A model generated the notes under the pieces. It had not been told where the DNA came from and made no database searches. It saw only the letters and a program-made list of their open reading frames with translations. From positions 1-60,344 of the forward strand of contig JAFDHG010000001.1 of assembly GCA_019308925.1 (NCBI GenBank): a DNA stretch of 60,344 bases, in the 5' to 3' direction. This DNA is from Deltaproteobacteria bacterium (lineage in GTDB: Bacteria > Desulfobacterota > B13-G15 > RBG-16-54-18). Positions 33,402 to 41,388 of this stretch are shown here, one piece after another (the stretch's first letter is position 1; each line of letters starts with the position of its first letter). The translations under genes were made by a program, and so were the position numbers.

Positions 33402-33487
33402 GCCCAACGTATATTAAAGCCCATGGGTCAAGAGAAATGATTTCTCGCAGGCGAAAAGGTCATCTCTTTTCGTCCCCTGTAACGGCC
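33402..33487 (+). repeat. attC-like site 6
   Basis: Left core GCCCAAC (33402-33408) is a perfect match to the RYYYAAC consensus of attC left ends. Two hairpins follow, GAGAAAT-G-ATTTCTC (33432-33446) and CGAAAAG-N7-CTTTTCG (33452-33472). The right end is GTAACGGCC, a poor GTT core. The site precedes hicBA by about 30 bases. Confidence 0.45.
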
Positions 33488-33517
33488 AGTATGATTTATT
33501 AAACAGGAGGTGTAAAG

Positions 33518-33730
33518 ATGAGATACAGAGTTTTGATTGAACAGGACGAAAATGGGATGTTCGCTGTTGAATGCCCTTCTTTGCCAGGATGTATTTCTCA
33601 AGGTAAAAACCGAAAAGAAGCCCTTAAAAATATTCAAGATGCCATTAAAGGCTATTTAGAAAGTCTAAAAAAACACAATGAACCTGTGCCACCATCAATT
33701 GAAGAAGAGATTGTAGAAGTAGCAGTATGA
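33518..33730 (+). CDS. hicB: HicB antitoxin
   Basis: The 70-residue protein has the HicB ferredoxin-like core: YRVLIEQDENGMFAVECPSL, PGCISQGKNRKEALKNIQDA, then a short acidic C-terminus. This is the degenerate RNase H-like antitoxin fold that neutralises HicA. It has no C-terminal DNA-binding domain, so autoregulation would need another factor. AGGAGGTG lies six bases from the ATG. It overlaps hicA by four bases. Confidence 0.93.
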   Translation: MRYRVLIEQDENGMFAVECPSLPGCISQGKNRKEALKNIQDAIKGYLESLKKHNEPVPPSIEEEIVEVAV

Positions 33731-33951
33731 CTAAATTACCCGTAGTTTCTGGCAGGCAACTCTGTAAGATATTGGAAAACATAGGGTATCTTATTGATCA
33801 CCACACAGGGAGTCATATCATTCTTAGAAATATAAATCCTCCTTATAGGAGATTGACTGTGCCGGATCATAAGGAAATTGCTAAAGGTACTTTGAGAGCA
33901 ATTATGCGGCAAACTGGTTTGACTGTGAAGGAATTTAAGAAATTGGTATAA
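33727..33951 (+). CDS. hicA: HicA mRNA interferase toxin
   Basis: The 74-residue dsRBD-like toxin has SGRQLCKILENIGYLIDHHT, then the catalytic histidine in GSHIILRN (His30), and the closing DHKEIAKGTLRAIMRQTGLT. HicA cuts mRNA ribosome-independently when HicB is lost. The ATGA overlap with hicB ensures coupled translation. The antitoxin-first order and position at the end of a cassette array fit a stabilising module. Confidence 0.94.
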   Translation: MTKLPVVSGRQLCKILENIGYLIDHHTGSHIILRNINPPYRRLTVPDHKEIAKGTLRAIMRQTGLTVKEFKKLV

Positions 33952-34012
33952 AGGAAACCCCTGTCATCCAATTCAAGAGGTTTGGCTATCTGTGGGCTGC
34001 TAAGATAATTTC

Positions 34013-35731
34013 CTAGCGCAAAAACCTCTGTTCCCTCTTGGGGGCATACCAGCGGATGAAGTTGTAGGTGATCCCTGCAGGGGCGGGCTTTATCCCCCGG
34101 AACCGGGCATGGATCGCGGGCAGCGCATAAGGTACATAGAGGAAGGTGTAGGGCTGCTCCTCCGCCAAGATCTCCTGGAAGCGGAAATAGTACTTCCTCC
34201 TCTCCTCCCTATCGAAGACCTTTCTGGCCTTTAGCAAGAGGGCGTCCACCTCTTTGTTTTTGTAGGAGATGAAGTTCAGCTCCTTATAATCCGTCTTGCT
34301 GGAGTGCCAGATGTCGTATTGATCGGGGTCTACCCCCATGCTCCACCCCAGGATGACGGCCTCAAACCTCTTTTTGTCGATATATTCATTGATAAAGGAG
34401 GCCCACTCCATGACCCGTAACTTTACCCTTATCCCTATCTGCCGTAGGCGCCACTGGATGATCTCCGCCGCCTTAAGACGACTCTGATTCCCCCAATTGA
34501 GCAGGATGGTGAACTCAAAAGGCATCCCCCCCTTATCGAGAAAGCCATCGCCATCGGTGTCCTGCCAGCCCGCCTGCCGCAACAACTCCCTTGCCCGCTC
34601 TGGGTTATAGGGATACCTCTTTACATGGGGGTTGTAGTACCAGGTCCCCGGCTTATAGGGACCAGTAGCGGCCGTGCCCAAACCCAAGAGGACCACCTTG
34701 ATGATCTCCTCCTTGTCGATGGCATAACTGATTGCCTGGCGCACCCTCTTGTCCTGAAATTTGGGACACAATAGATTATATCCCAGGTAGGTGTAGGAGA
34801 AGGGGAGGTATTTGTACTTGTGAAACTCCCCTTCAAAGGCAGGATAATTGGTCTGGCGCCGATATTGGATGGGAGTGAGGCCTATCCAGTCTACCCCCCC
34901 TGCCTTTAGCTCGAGAAACATGGTGGCAGGATCGGGAATGATCCTGTAGATATAGCTATCGATATATGGCCTCCCCTCAAAGTAGTCATGATTGGATTCT
35001 AGGACGATCTTTTCTCCAGTGACCCATTCCCTAAACCGATAAGGTCCTGTCCCTATGGGATGACGGGTGAGCCTGCTGCTGGTGATATCTTGCCCCGCCA
35101 GTAGGTGCTTGGGGAGGACCACCAGATACCCCCAGCTCGCCAGCCCTGGGGCAAAGGGCTCCCGGTAGGTGACGCGAAAGGTGTACCTACCCAGGGCCTC
35201 GGCCTGCTTCACCTCTAGGTAGTCACCTGCATAGGCAGTAGGAGTCTTAGGGTCGGTGATGGTGCGAAACCCAAAGAGGACGTCCTCGGCCGTGAACTCT
35301 GCACCATCATGCCACCTCACCCCTTGTCGCAGGTGAAAGGTGATGGTCTGGCCATCGGGGGAGACCTCCCAGCCTTCGGCCAAGTCCCCCACAAGGTTCA
35401 AGTCCTTATCGTACTTCACCAATCCGTTATAGATCAGGTCACAGATGGTGTGAGAGGGGCTGTCCGAGGCCAGCATGGGGATGAGGTTGCTGGCATCCCC
35501 TATAGACCCAACAATGATGGTGTCGCCATAACTCGGGCCCACATCCTCCTGTGCCAAGGCCGCAGGGGCAAAAAGGAGGGAGATTGCCAAGATGAGGGCT
35601 ATACATTGACTTTTCCACCCCTTGGTGTTATACGATGATGATTCTTGAAAGGGAAAGAAAGGGATGCGTCGTTTACCCCCTCTGGAGGGGCTCACCACCA
35701 TTTTCCTAGGGATCGTCCTCCTATTAGTCAT
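34013..35731 (-). CDS. ABC transporter substrate-binding protein, family 5 (DppA type)
   Basis: This is a periplasmic peptide/nickel-type binding protein, with the mature part about 510 residues. The landmarks are DASNLIPMLASDSPSHTICD, TITFHLRQGVRWHDGAEFTA, RHPIGTGPYRF, VRQAISYAIDKEEII and ILGWSMGVDPDQYDIWHSS. A Sec signal (CIALILAISLLFAPAALAQ) begins only at residue ~43, so the true start is uncertain: the ATG at 35731 overlaps the divergent PAP2 gene, and no internal ATG or GTG sits close to the signal. Signal cleavage after ALA would leave a soluble protein. No permease or ATPase is next to it. Confidence 0.9.
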   Translation of the reverse strand: MTNRRTIPRKMVVSPSRGGKRRIPFFPFQESSSYNTKGWKSQCIALILAISLLFAPAALAQEDVGPSYGDTIIVGSIGDASNLIPMLASDSPSHTICDLIYNGLVKYDKDLNLVGDLAEGWEVSPDGQTITFHLRQGVRWHDGAEFTAEDVLFGFRTITDPKTPTAYAGDYLEVKQAEALGRYTFRVTYREPFAPGLASWGYLVVLPKHLLAGQDITSSRLTRHPIGTGPYRFREWVTGEKIVLESNHDYFEGRPYIDSYIYRIIPDPATMFLELKAGGVDWIGLTPIQYRRQTNYPAFEGEFHKYKYLPFSYTYLGYNLLCPKFQDKRVRQAISYAIDKEEIIKVVLLGLGTAATGPYKPGTWYYNPHVKRYPYNPERARELLRQAGWQDTDGDGFLDKGGMPFEFTILLNWGNQSRLKAAEIIQWRLRQIGIRVKLRVMEWASFINEYIDKKRFEAVILGWSMGVDPDQYDIWHSSKTDYKELNFISYKNKEVDALLLKARKVFDREERRKYYFRFQEILAEEQPYTFLYVPYALPAIHARFRGIKPAPAGITYNFIRWYAPKREQRFLR

Positions 35732-36584
35732 CTTCTTTTACCCCCGATTTCCCCAAGGGTGGAGGCTGCTGGCAAGATTCATTCCCCTTGTCCTGCTGGC
35801 ATTGGCCTTGTCAAAGGTCAGAAGGAGGTGGGAGGAAATGAGGACAGTCCGCTTTATATGCGACTTCTCCCCCATCTTTTTTGCCATCGCCATCTACCAG
35901 GGGCTGGGAGACCTCATCCCCTATCTGCGCCCTGATATAGATGACCTCCTCATCAAGATTGACCTGGCCCTCTTTGGGGTGCACCCTACTATCTGGCTGG
36001 AGGGGTTCTCTAGCTCCTGGCTGACCGATCTGCTCTCTCTGGTCTATGCCTCATATTACTTCATCCCGGTGATCTTGATCATCATCCTCTACTTCTGGGG
36101 AAAGGAGGAAGAATTTTCCGTGACCGTCTTCACCCTCTTGCTGGGATATTATATCTCCTTTTTGGGGTATATCTCCATGCCTGCCATAGGCCCTCGGTTC
36201 ACCTTGGCCTCCTTGCAGACAACCCCTTTAAATGGAGGCGCCATGACGGAATTCGTCATCCGTATCCTCGACATCCTGGAACATAACAAAAGGGATTGTT
36301 TCCCCAGCGGACATACCCAGATGGTCTTGATCTCCCTCTGGTTTGCCTTTAAATACAGACGTCCCCTATTCTGTATCTATCTCCCCATCGTCATCGCCCT
36401 CATCTTTTCCACCGTTTATTTGAGATATCACTATGTAATAGATATAGCGGCAGGATTTGTCTTCGCAGGGGGGACCCTGTTGGTCGGCCCCAGGCTCTGG
36501 AAGTGGTGGGTCAGAGGGGAGACTGATAGATCCGGTAGGTCTTGTACCTCCTCCCCCCCAAGGCCTCTATCCCCCTCTGCATGA
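35664..36584 (+). CDS. PAP2-superfamily membrane phosphatase, inositol-phosphorylceramide-synthase-like
   Basis: This 306-residue protein has about eight hydrophobic segments. The PAP2 active site is visible as CFPSGHTQM (~210-218) and RYHYVIDIAAGFVFAGG (~255-271). The N-terminal QGLGDLIPYLRPDIDD and LFGVHPTIWLE segments match the PAP2_3 group, which includes fungal and bacterial Aur1-like inositol-phosphorylceramide synthases. Its neighbours (convergent, overlapping by 74 bases at the 3' ends) are ceramide-synthesis genes, so transfer of a head group to ceramide is a reasonable inference. A simple lipid phosphatase is the alternative. Confidence 0.85.
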   Translation: MRRLPPLEGLTTIFLGIVLLLVIFFYPRFPQGWRLLARFIPLVLLALALSKVRRRWEEMRTVRFICDFSPIFFAIAIYQGLGDLIPYLRPDIDDLLIKIDLALFGVHPTIWLEGFSSSWLTDLLSLVYASYYFIPVILIIILYFWGKEEEFSVTVFTLLLGYYISFLGYISMPAIGPRFTLASLQTTPLNGGAMTEFVIRILDILEHNKRDCFPSGHTQMVLISLWFAFKYRRPLFCIYLPIVIALIFSTVYLRYHYVIDIAAGFVFAGGTLLVGPRLWKWWVRGETDRSGRSCTSSPPRPLSPSA

Positions 36585-37635
36585 GGTAATTGTCCTCCAA
36601 GACCCAAGACATCTCCCCCCTCTTATACCCTTTGGCCTGTCCCCGCCGGAAGATCTCCAGATAGAGGAGGGCCTCAATCCCCCGCTTCTGGTATTCGGGT
36701 TTGACCCCCAGGATCAACACCCTGATCTCATCAATTTTGCGGGCATAGTAGAGGAACTTCAAAAGGCCCAGGGGGCCCAACCTCCCGTTGAGCCTCTTGA
36801 GGATGAGGTTGTAGTTGGGCAGCGCCAGGGCAAAGCCCACTGTCTCTTCCCCTATCTCGGCAAAGAGGGCCAGGTCAGGAACCACCAAGGGTTTCAGTTT
36901 TCTGACCATCAGGTCCATCTCCTCATCGGTCAGCGGGACAAACCCCCAGTTGTCCCTCCAGGCCCCGTTGTAGACCTCTTTTACCCCCTCCACCTCGTTC
37001 TCAACCCTCTTTAGGTCGATAGGGCGAATATTAAGCCCTGTAGACCTCTTTTTGACCCGTTCGCTGATCCGCGGAAGGCGCGCGGGGATGCTCCCATCGT
37101 CGACAATGAGGTTGGCAAAGAGGTCTTTGGCCTTCTGCAGGCCGCAGCCCTCCAGTAGTTCCTGATAATAGGAGGGATTGTAAGGCATCATCAAAAAGGG
37201 GGGAGAATTAAATCCCTCTACGAGGAGACCGCATTCATGATTGGTAGAGGGGTTCACCGGCCCCATCACCGTCTCCAAGCCTTTTTCTCGCAAATAACCC
37301 CTTACCTGATCCAATAGGGTACGGGCAACCTCGAGGTCCTTTATGGACTCGAAAAACCCGAAGAACCCTGCCCTCTCTCGGTGGAAATCTATGTAGTTCT
37401 CATCGATGATGGCGGCGATGCGCCCTACTATGGCACCCCTCTTTACTGCCAAATACGGGATGATCTCGGCGTGTCGGAGAAATGGGTTCTTGGGGGACAA
37501 GAAAAAGGCCTGCTCTTTGAGCAATGGGGGGACCCACTGGGGGTCTCCCCCATATATCTGCCAAGGGAAACGGAAAAAGGCCGTGCGCTCCCCCTTGGTC
37601 TTGACCTGCCTTATCTCAACCCCCCCTGCGGACAT
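36511..37635 (-). CDS. GNAT-fold bacterial ceramide synthase (bCerS, YghO-like)
   Basis: This 374-residue protein matches the YghO/bCerS family of double-GNAT-like acyltransferases: IYGGDPQWVPPLLKEQAFFL, GRIAAIID, RAGFFGFFES, MGPVNPSTNHECGLLVEGFN, SPPFLMMPYNPSYYQELLEG, and the final LEDNYLMQRGIEALGG. In Caulobacter the related enzyme N-acylates 3-oxosphinganine during bacterial sphingolipid synthesis. The start at 37635 lies directly after the spt stop. It is the last gene of the cerR-spt-bcerS operon. Confidence 0.85.
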   Translation of the reverse strand: MSAGGVEIRQVKTKGERTAFFRFPWQIYGGDPQWVPPLLKEQAFFLSPKNPFLRHAEIIPYLAVKRGAIVGRIAAIIDENYIDFHRERAGFFGFFESIKDLEVARTLLDQVRGYLREKGLETVMGPVNPSTNHECGLLVEGFNSPPFLMMPYNPSYYQELLEGCGLQKAKDLFANLIVDDGSIPARLPRISERVKKRSTGLNIRPIDLKRVENEVEGVKEVYNGAWRDNWGFVPLTDEEMDLMVRKLKPLVVPDLALFAEIGEETVGFALALPNYNLILKRLNGRLGPLGLLKFLYYARKIDEIRVLILGVKPEYQKRGIEALLYLEIFRRGQAKGYKRGEMSWVLEDNYLMQRGIEALGGRRYKTYRIYQSPL

Positions 37636-37636
37636 C

Positions 37637-38818
37637 TCAGATAACGCCCAGTTGCCTCCCTGCCCGCTCAAAGGCATCCAGAATCCTGTCCAACTGCTCC
37701 TCGGTATGGGTGGCCATATAGCTGGTACGCAGCAGCTCCCTACCAGGAGGGACAGCAGGGGAGATGACTGGGTTCACAAATACCCCATACTCCTGCAGGA
37801 GTCTGCACATCTCAAAGGTCCGCATCTGGTCCCCGATAATGAGGGGGATGACGGGGGTCTCACTGGTCCCGGTGTCGAAGCCGAGTTCCTTAAACCCCTT
37901 GAGCATCTTGTGGGCATTATACCAGAGTCTCTCCCTTAACTCGGGCTCCTCTAAGATGACATCGAGGGCGGCGCTCACCGCCGCCACCAAGGCGGGTGCG
38001 AGGCTGGCGCTGAAGATGAGAGAACGACCAAGGTGTTTGACGTAGTTCACCACCTCTTTGGAGGCGACGATGAACCCTCCGATGGCGGCCAAGGTCTTGC
38101 TATAGGTCCCCATGACCATATCCACCTCATCCTCCATGTGGAAATGTTCCAGGGTCCCCCTGCCCTGCTCGCCCAGTACTCCAATGGCGTGGGCATCATC
38201 CACCATCACCCGGGCCCCATACTTCTTAGCCAGGGGTACAATCTCGGGCAGCGGGGCAATATCCCCTTCCATGCTGAAGAGCCCATCCACAATAATGAGT
38301 TTGCCCTCCTTGTCGGATGTGTTCCGCAACACCCTCTCCAGGTCCTCCATGTCGTTATGGCGAAACCTCTTTACCCCGCCTAAGGAAAGGCGACACCCAT
38401 CGATGATGCTGGCATGGTCGAATTTGTCCAGGATGGCCACGTCATTTCTCCCCACCAGGGCAGATATGGTGCCGAGATTGGTCTGATATCCGGTGGCGAA
38501 GACTACGGCGGCCTCCTTCCGGAAGAAGGCCACCAGTTTCTCCTCCAATTCCTCATGGATGTCCAGATTGCCGTTGAGGAACCGAGAACCCGCGCAGCCG
38601 CTCCCGTACTTCTGCACTGCCTTGATGGCCGCCTCCTTTACCTTGGGGTGGTTGCTGAGCCCCAGATAGTTGTTGGAACCCGCCATGATGAGCCTTCGGC
38701 CATCGACGATCACCTCAGTATCCTGGGCAGACTCTATCCGACGGAACATGAAGTAATAACCGGCGGCCTTGGCCTCCTCCACCTTGGTGAACTCGTAGCA
38801 CTTGGCAAATATGTCCAT
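37637..38818 (-). CDS. spt: Serine palmitoyltransferase (PLP-dependent alpha-oxoamine synthase)
   Basis: This enzyme condenses serine with a fatty acyl thioester to 3-oxosphinganine, the first step of sphingolipid synthesis. It has 393 residues. Landmarks are GSNNYLGLSNHPKVKEAA, GSGCAGSRFLNGNLDIHEEL, DKFDHASIIDG (stacking His135), VDDAHAIGVLG (206-216) and the PLP lysine in GTYSKTLAAIGGFI (Lys241). The TYSKTLAAIGG form fits serine palmitoyltransferases better than BioF or KBL. The neighbours, a bCerS and a CerR-like gene, strengthen the call. Confidence 0.88.
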   Translation of the reverse strand: MDIFAKCYEFTKVEEAKAAGYYFMFRRIESAQDTEVIVDGRRLIMAGSNNYLGLSNHPKVKEAAIKAVQKYGSGCAGSRFLNGNLDIHEELEEKLVAFFRKEAAVVFATGYQTNLGTISALVGRNDVAILDKFDHASIIDGCRLSLGGVKRFRHNDMEDLERVLRNTSDKEGKLIIVDGLFSMEGDIAPLPEIVPLAKKYGARVMVDDAHAIGVLGEQGRGTLEHFHMEDEVDMVMGTYSKTLAAIGGFIVASKEVVNYVKHLGRSLIFSASLAPALVAAVSAALDVILEEPELRERLWYNAHKMLKGFKELGFDTGTSETPVIPLIIGDQMRTFEMCRLLQEYGVFVNPVISPAVPPGRELLRTSYMATHTEEQLDRILDAFERAGRQLGVI

Positions 38819-38831
38819 TACAAGTACCCCC

Positions 38832-39812
38832 TCATAGCCACCCTTTCTCTTTATACCACTGGAGGGTAACCTTCACCCCTGCCTCCAGGCGAAAGCGAGG
38901 GCGATACCCCAGCTTTTTCCTCGCCTTGGTTATATCACAGACCCAATTTCGTTGGATGGCTTCAGCATATTTGCTCCGATTAAAGGGAGCTGCCCTGCCC
39001 CTAAAAAATCCCAAGCCCTCTGCTCCCAGGGCATAGAGCCAAGCGGCCCACACCGGAACGTAGATCTTTCTCGACCTGATGTTTAAGGCAAAAGATACCA
39101 CATCTGAGAAAAAATCCAAAGAATATTTTTCCCCATCTGAGATAAAAAAGACCTCTCCTGAGGGATGATCCCGTGTGATGGCCAAGATCAAGGCGGAGAT
39201 CAGGTCGTCTACATAACAGAGGCTCAAAAATACCGGTCCTCTCCCGATAAAGGGGATAAAACCCTTGGTGACCATCCTAAAGTATTCGTACATATATTCA
39301 TCCCTGGGGCCATAAATGGAACAAGGGCGCAGCACCGTTACCGGGATTTCATCTTGGCAACTCAGGACCACCTCCTCCCCCTTTAATTTGCTCTCCCCAT
39401 AAGGTGAAACAGGGGAAGGGAGGTCCTCTTCCCTGAGCGCCCTCTCCGGTGAGGAGGGGCCTGCAGCAGCCTGGCTGGAGAGATAGACAAAGCGTTTTAC
39501 CCCTCCAGCCCTCCTTGCCACAGCCATTAACTTCTCTGTACCCCCCTGGTTCATTCGGTAAAAATCTTCCCTGCGCAGGGCCTTGGTGATCCCGGCCAGG
39601 TGAAAGATATAGGAAAATCTCTCGAGAGGGGGGAGATCTCCCCCCTCAAGGATGTCTCCGTAAATGAATTCTACCTTTTTACCCCTCAACCAGCGCAGAT
39701 CACTGCTGGTGCGTATTAAGGCCGCTACCTCGTACCCCTTCCATAGGAGCTCCTCCACGAGATGACTCCCGATAAACCCCGTGGCCCCGGTGACCAGAAC
39801 CCTCTCCCCCAC
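38832..39812 (-). CDS. NAD-dependent epimerase/dehydratase-type reductase (ceramide reductase CerR-like)
   Basis: This is an extended short-chain dehydrogenase, 326 residues. The NAD-binding GATGFIGSHLVEELL is at residues 7-21, HLAGITKA at ~72, YLSSQAAAG with the catalytic Ser at ~110, and SPYGESKLKGEE with the Tyr-x3-Lys pair at ~140. A sugar epimerase role is possible from family membership alone. However, its position 13 bases upstream of spt and bCerS parallels the Caulobacter ceramide operon, where such an enzyme reduces 3-oxoceramide. Confidence 0.8.
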   Translation of the reverse strand: MGERVLVTGATGFIGSHLVEELLWKGYEVAALIRTSSDLRWLRGKKVEFIYGDILEGGDLPPLERFSYIFHLAGITKALRREDFYRMNQGGTEKLMAVARRAGGVKRFVYLSSQAAAGPSSPERALREEDLPSPVSPYGESKLKGEEVVLSCQDEIPVTVLRPCSIYGPRDEYMYEYFRMVTKGFIPFIGRGPVFLSLCYVDDLISALILAITRDHPSGEVFFISDGEKYSLDFFSDVVSFALNIRSRKIYVPVWAAWLYALGAEGLGFFRGRAAPFNRSKYAEAIQRNWVCDITKARKKLGYRPRFRLEAGVKVTLQWYKEKGWL

Positions 39813-39915
39813 AGCTTATCTCCCCTGATCCGAAGTGTAGGTCCTTATACCACGACCCAGGGGAAAAGACAATTACCTGAAATCCCTCTCAAATTGGGGC
39901 TCAAACAATACTAAG

Positions 39916-39943
39916 TTGACAAAATCCAGGGGTGGTATATCTT
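39916..39943 (+). promoter_or_regulatory. Candidate promoter upstream of the HD-hydrolase gene
   Basis: A perfect TTGACA (39916-39921) and TATCTT (39938-39943) are separated by 16 bases on the plus strand. The next plus-strand gene starts at 40172, so it would have a ~220-base leader crossing the repeat at 40045-40160. The -10 is weak. Confidence 0.3.
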
Positions 39944-40044
39944 AAAAGGGGAAATTCTTACTGCGAAACTCATTCACGGTAAAATTGATCCTGTAAGCCG
40001 TTTCGGCCTTGATATATTTTTATACTTACTTCAGTGGGCTAGGG

Positions 40045-40160
40045 GTCAAGGGTTCCGGGATTCAAAATATATTTTTACTAGACCCCTCGAATCCTAGAGT
40101 CCTTGAATCCTGTATCTTACATAGGCTGAAGTGAGGGCAAACCCACATGAGGGTTTGAGT
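40045..40160. repeat. Dispersed intergenic repeat, copy 3
   Basis: Left-arm phrases TCAAGGGTTCCGGGATTC are mirrored by GAATCCTAGAGTCCTTGAAT on the right, forming an imperfect hairpin around an AT-rich loop. The end has GTGAGGGC followed by the hairpin AAACCC-ACATGA-GGGTTT (40139-40156). It aligns with copy 2 in opposite orientation. This gap (39813-40171) holds no gene. Confidence 0.6.
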
Positions 40161-40171
40161 AAGGAGGGCAA

Positions 40172-40744
40172 GTGAAGAGGATAGCGGATCTCCTCTTTGA
40201 AGTGGGGATGCTGAAGAGGACCCCACGAACTGGTTACCACTTTTTGGGCACTGGAGAGGAGTCAGTAGCCGAACACTTATTTAGGACCGCCTTTATCGGA
40301 TATGTGCTGGCCCAGTTGGAGGAGGGAGTTGACACCTTTAAGGTGGTAAAGATGTGCCTCTTCCACGACCTCCCTGAGGCCAGGACAGGGGACCAGAACT
40401 ACGTCTATAAGAAGTATGTCCAGGTGGATGAAGAGAGGGCGGCCGAGGATCTGACCGTAGGACTTCCCTTTGCCGAGGAGATCAAAGGTCTGATCGCGGA
40501 GTTCAACGCCCAACAGACGCAGGAGGCCCTTCTATCCAACGACGCCGACCAACTGGAGCTGCTGCTGCAACTCAAAGAGCACAAGGACTTGGGCAGCCGA
40601 TATGCGGACGAATGGCTCCGTTATAACGCCAAGAGGTTAAAGACGGAGGTGGGCAGAAGGTTAGCTGAGGCCATCCTACAGACCGATTTCTCCGCTTGGT
40701 GGTTCAAGAAGGAGGATGAGGATTGGTGGGTGAAAGGGAGGTAA
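40172..40744 (+). CDS. HD-domain hydrolase (YfbR/HDDC2-like nucleotidase)
   Basis: This 190-residue metal-dependent phosphohydrolase has the HD residues in order: SVAEHLFRTAFIG (first His), CLFHDLPEARTGD (His-Asp) and LSNDADQLELLLQL (last Asp). This pattern fits 5'-deoxynucleotidase-like HD proteins. The GTG start at 40172 has AAGGAGGG four bases upstream. It overlaps the metallophosphatase gene, so the two are translated together. Confidence 0.88.
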   Translation: MKRIADLLFEVGMLKRTPRTGYHFLGTGEESVAEHLFRTAFIGYVLAQLEEGVDTFKVVKMCLFHDLPEARTGDQNYVYKKYVQVDEERAAEDLTVGLPFAEEIKGLIAEFNAQQTQEALLSNDADQLELLLQLKEHKDLGSRYADEWLRYNAKRLKTEVGRRLAEAILQTDFSAWWFKKEDEDWWVKGR

Positions 40745-41373
40745 AGAAGGTCTTCGCCATTGGGGACATCCACGGTTGTCTCTCCCACCTGGAGAGGTTG
40801 GTGGAGGAGATTAGGCCTTTGCTGAACCCGCGGGAGGATACCCTGGTCTTTATGGGGGATTACATCGACCGTGGACCCGACTCCAAGGGGGTAGTAGACT
40901 TCATTCTCCAGATAAAGAAAGAGGTCAGCGAGGTGGTATGTCTCAAGGGGAATCACGAGGACATGTTCCTCGATTGGGTCCTCAATGGGAAGAACTACGA
41001 CCTCTATCTCTATAATGGAGGTGGCTCTACCATCAGGAGTTATTCTCAAGGGGGAAACTTCCATATCCCCCCAGAGCATCTCGACTTCTTTACCTCGCTG
41101 CGCCTGTATTACGAGACGGATAGATACATCTTCGTCCACGCGGGGCTCAGGGCAGGGGTTCCGCTGGAAGAACAGGACCCCTATGAGTTGGTTTGGATCA
41201 GGGAGGAGTTCATCTACTCCCCCCACAACTTTGGTAAGTTGGTGATCTTCGGACACACCCCCCTGCAGAGGGTATTGGTGGCCCCCAATAAGATCGGCAT
41301 AGATACTGGGATTGTCTACGGGGGGAAACTCACCTGCCTGGAACTCCCCGCCCAGAGATTCTATAGCGTTTGA
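40723..41373 (+). CDS. PPP-family metallophosphatase (PrpA/ApaH-like)
   Basis: This 216-residue serine/threonine-phosphatase-like enzyme has all five metal-binding motifs: GDIHGCLSHL, GDYIDRGPDSKG, LKGNHEDMFL, FVHAGLRAG and FGHTPLQRV. It could dephosphorylate proteins or cleave diadenosine tetraphosphate; the sequence does not distinguish these. Start TTG at 40723 or GTG at 40726 are both possible, with AAGGAGG upstream inside the HD gene. The pair of small phosphohydrolases suggests nucleotide housekeeping. Confidence 0.88.
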   Translation: MVGEREVKKVFAIGDIHGCLSHLERLVEEIRPLLNPREDTLVFMGDYIDRGPDSKGVVDFILQIKKEVSEVVCLKGNHEDMFLDWVLNGKNYDLYLYNGGGSTIRSYSQGGNFHIPPEHLDFFTSLRLYYETDRYIFVHAGLRAGVPLEEQDPYELVWIREEFIYSPHNFGKLVIFGHTPLQRVLVAPNKIGIDTGIVYGGKLTCLELPAQRFYSV

Positions 41374-41388
41374 TCATGTGATTTTTCG

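Larger units (their letters stand above)
28936..33951 (+). mobile_element. Integron-like gene-cassette array without integrase (CALIN-like)
   Basis: Six transcription units, all on the plus strand and mostly single genes, are separated by 80-150-base imperfect palindromes. The right end of most palindromes carries a GTT-type core and a shared GAAATGG-like tag: 29677 GTTAGCC-GAAACTGG, 31719 GATGTGC-GAAATGG, 32082 GTTTCAC-GAAATTG, 32953 GCTAGGC-GAAATGG. The genes are unrelated, AT-rich and of the cassette type (lipoprotein, GIY-YIG, DUF4145-like, hicBA). Integron knowledge supplies the interpretation: attC sites fold as R''-L''-loop-L'-R' hairpins ending in GTTRRRY. No tyrosine-recombinase integrase is present in the window. 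The cores are degenerate, so an integron relative rather than a canonical array is also possible. Confidence 0.6.

Noticed and set aside
29599-33487. Intercassette palindromes as simple transcription terminators
   Set aside because: They lack T-runs after the stem, are unusually long with nested arms, and share a core and tag at their right ends, which terminators do not need.
28936-33951. CRISPR array or prophage
   Set aside because: There are no short regularly spaced identical repeats, no cas genes, and no capsid, portal, terminase or integrase genes; the spike-like gene at 15.3 kb stands alone.
39948-40000. Third copy of the CCGTG promoter dyad upstream of the ceramide operon
   Set aside because: Only one half (TTCACGGT) is present and no matching -35/-10 pair lies around it.
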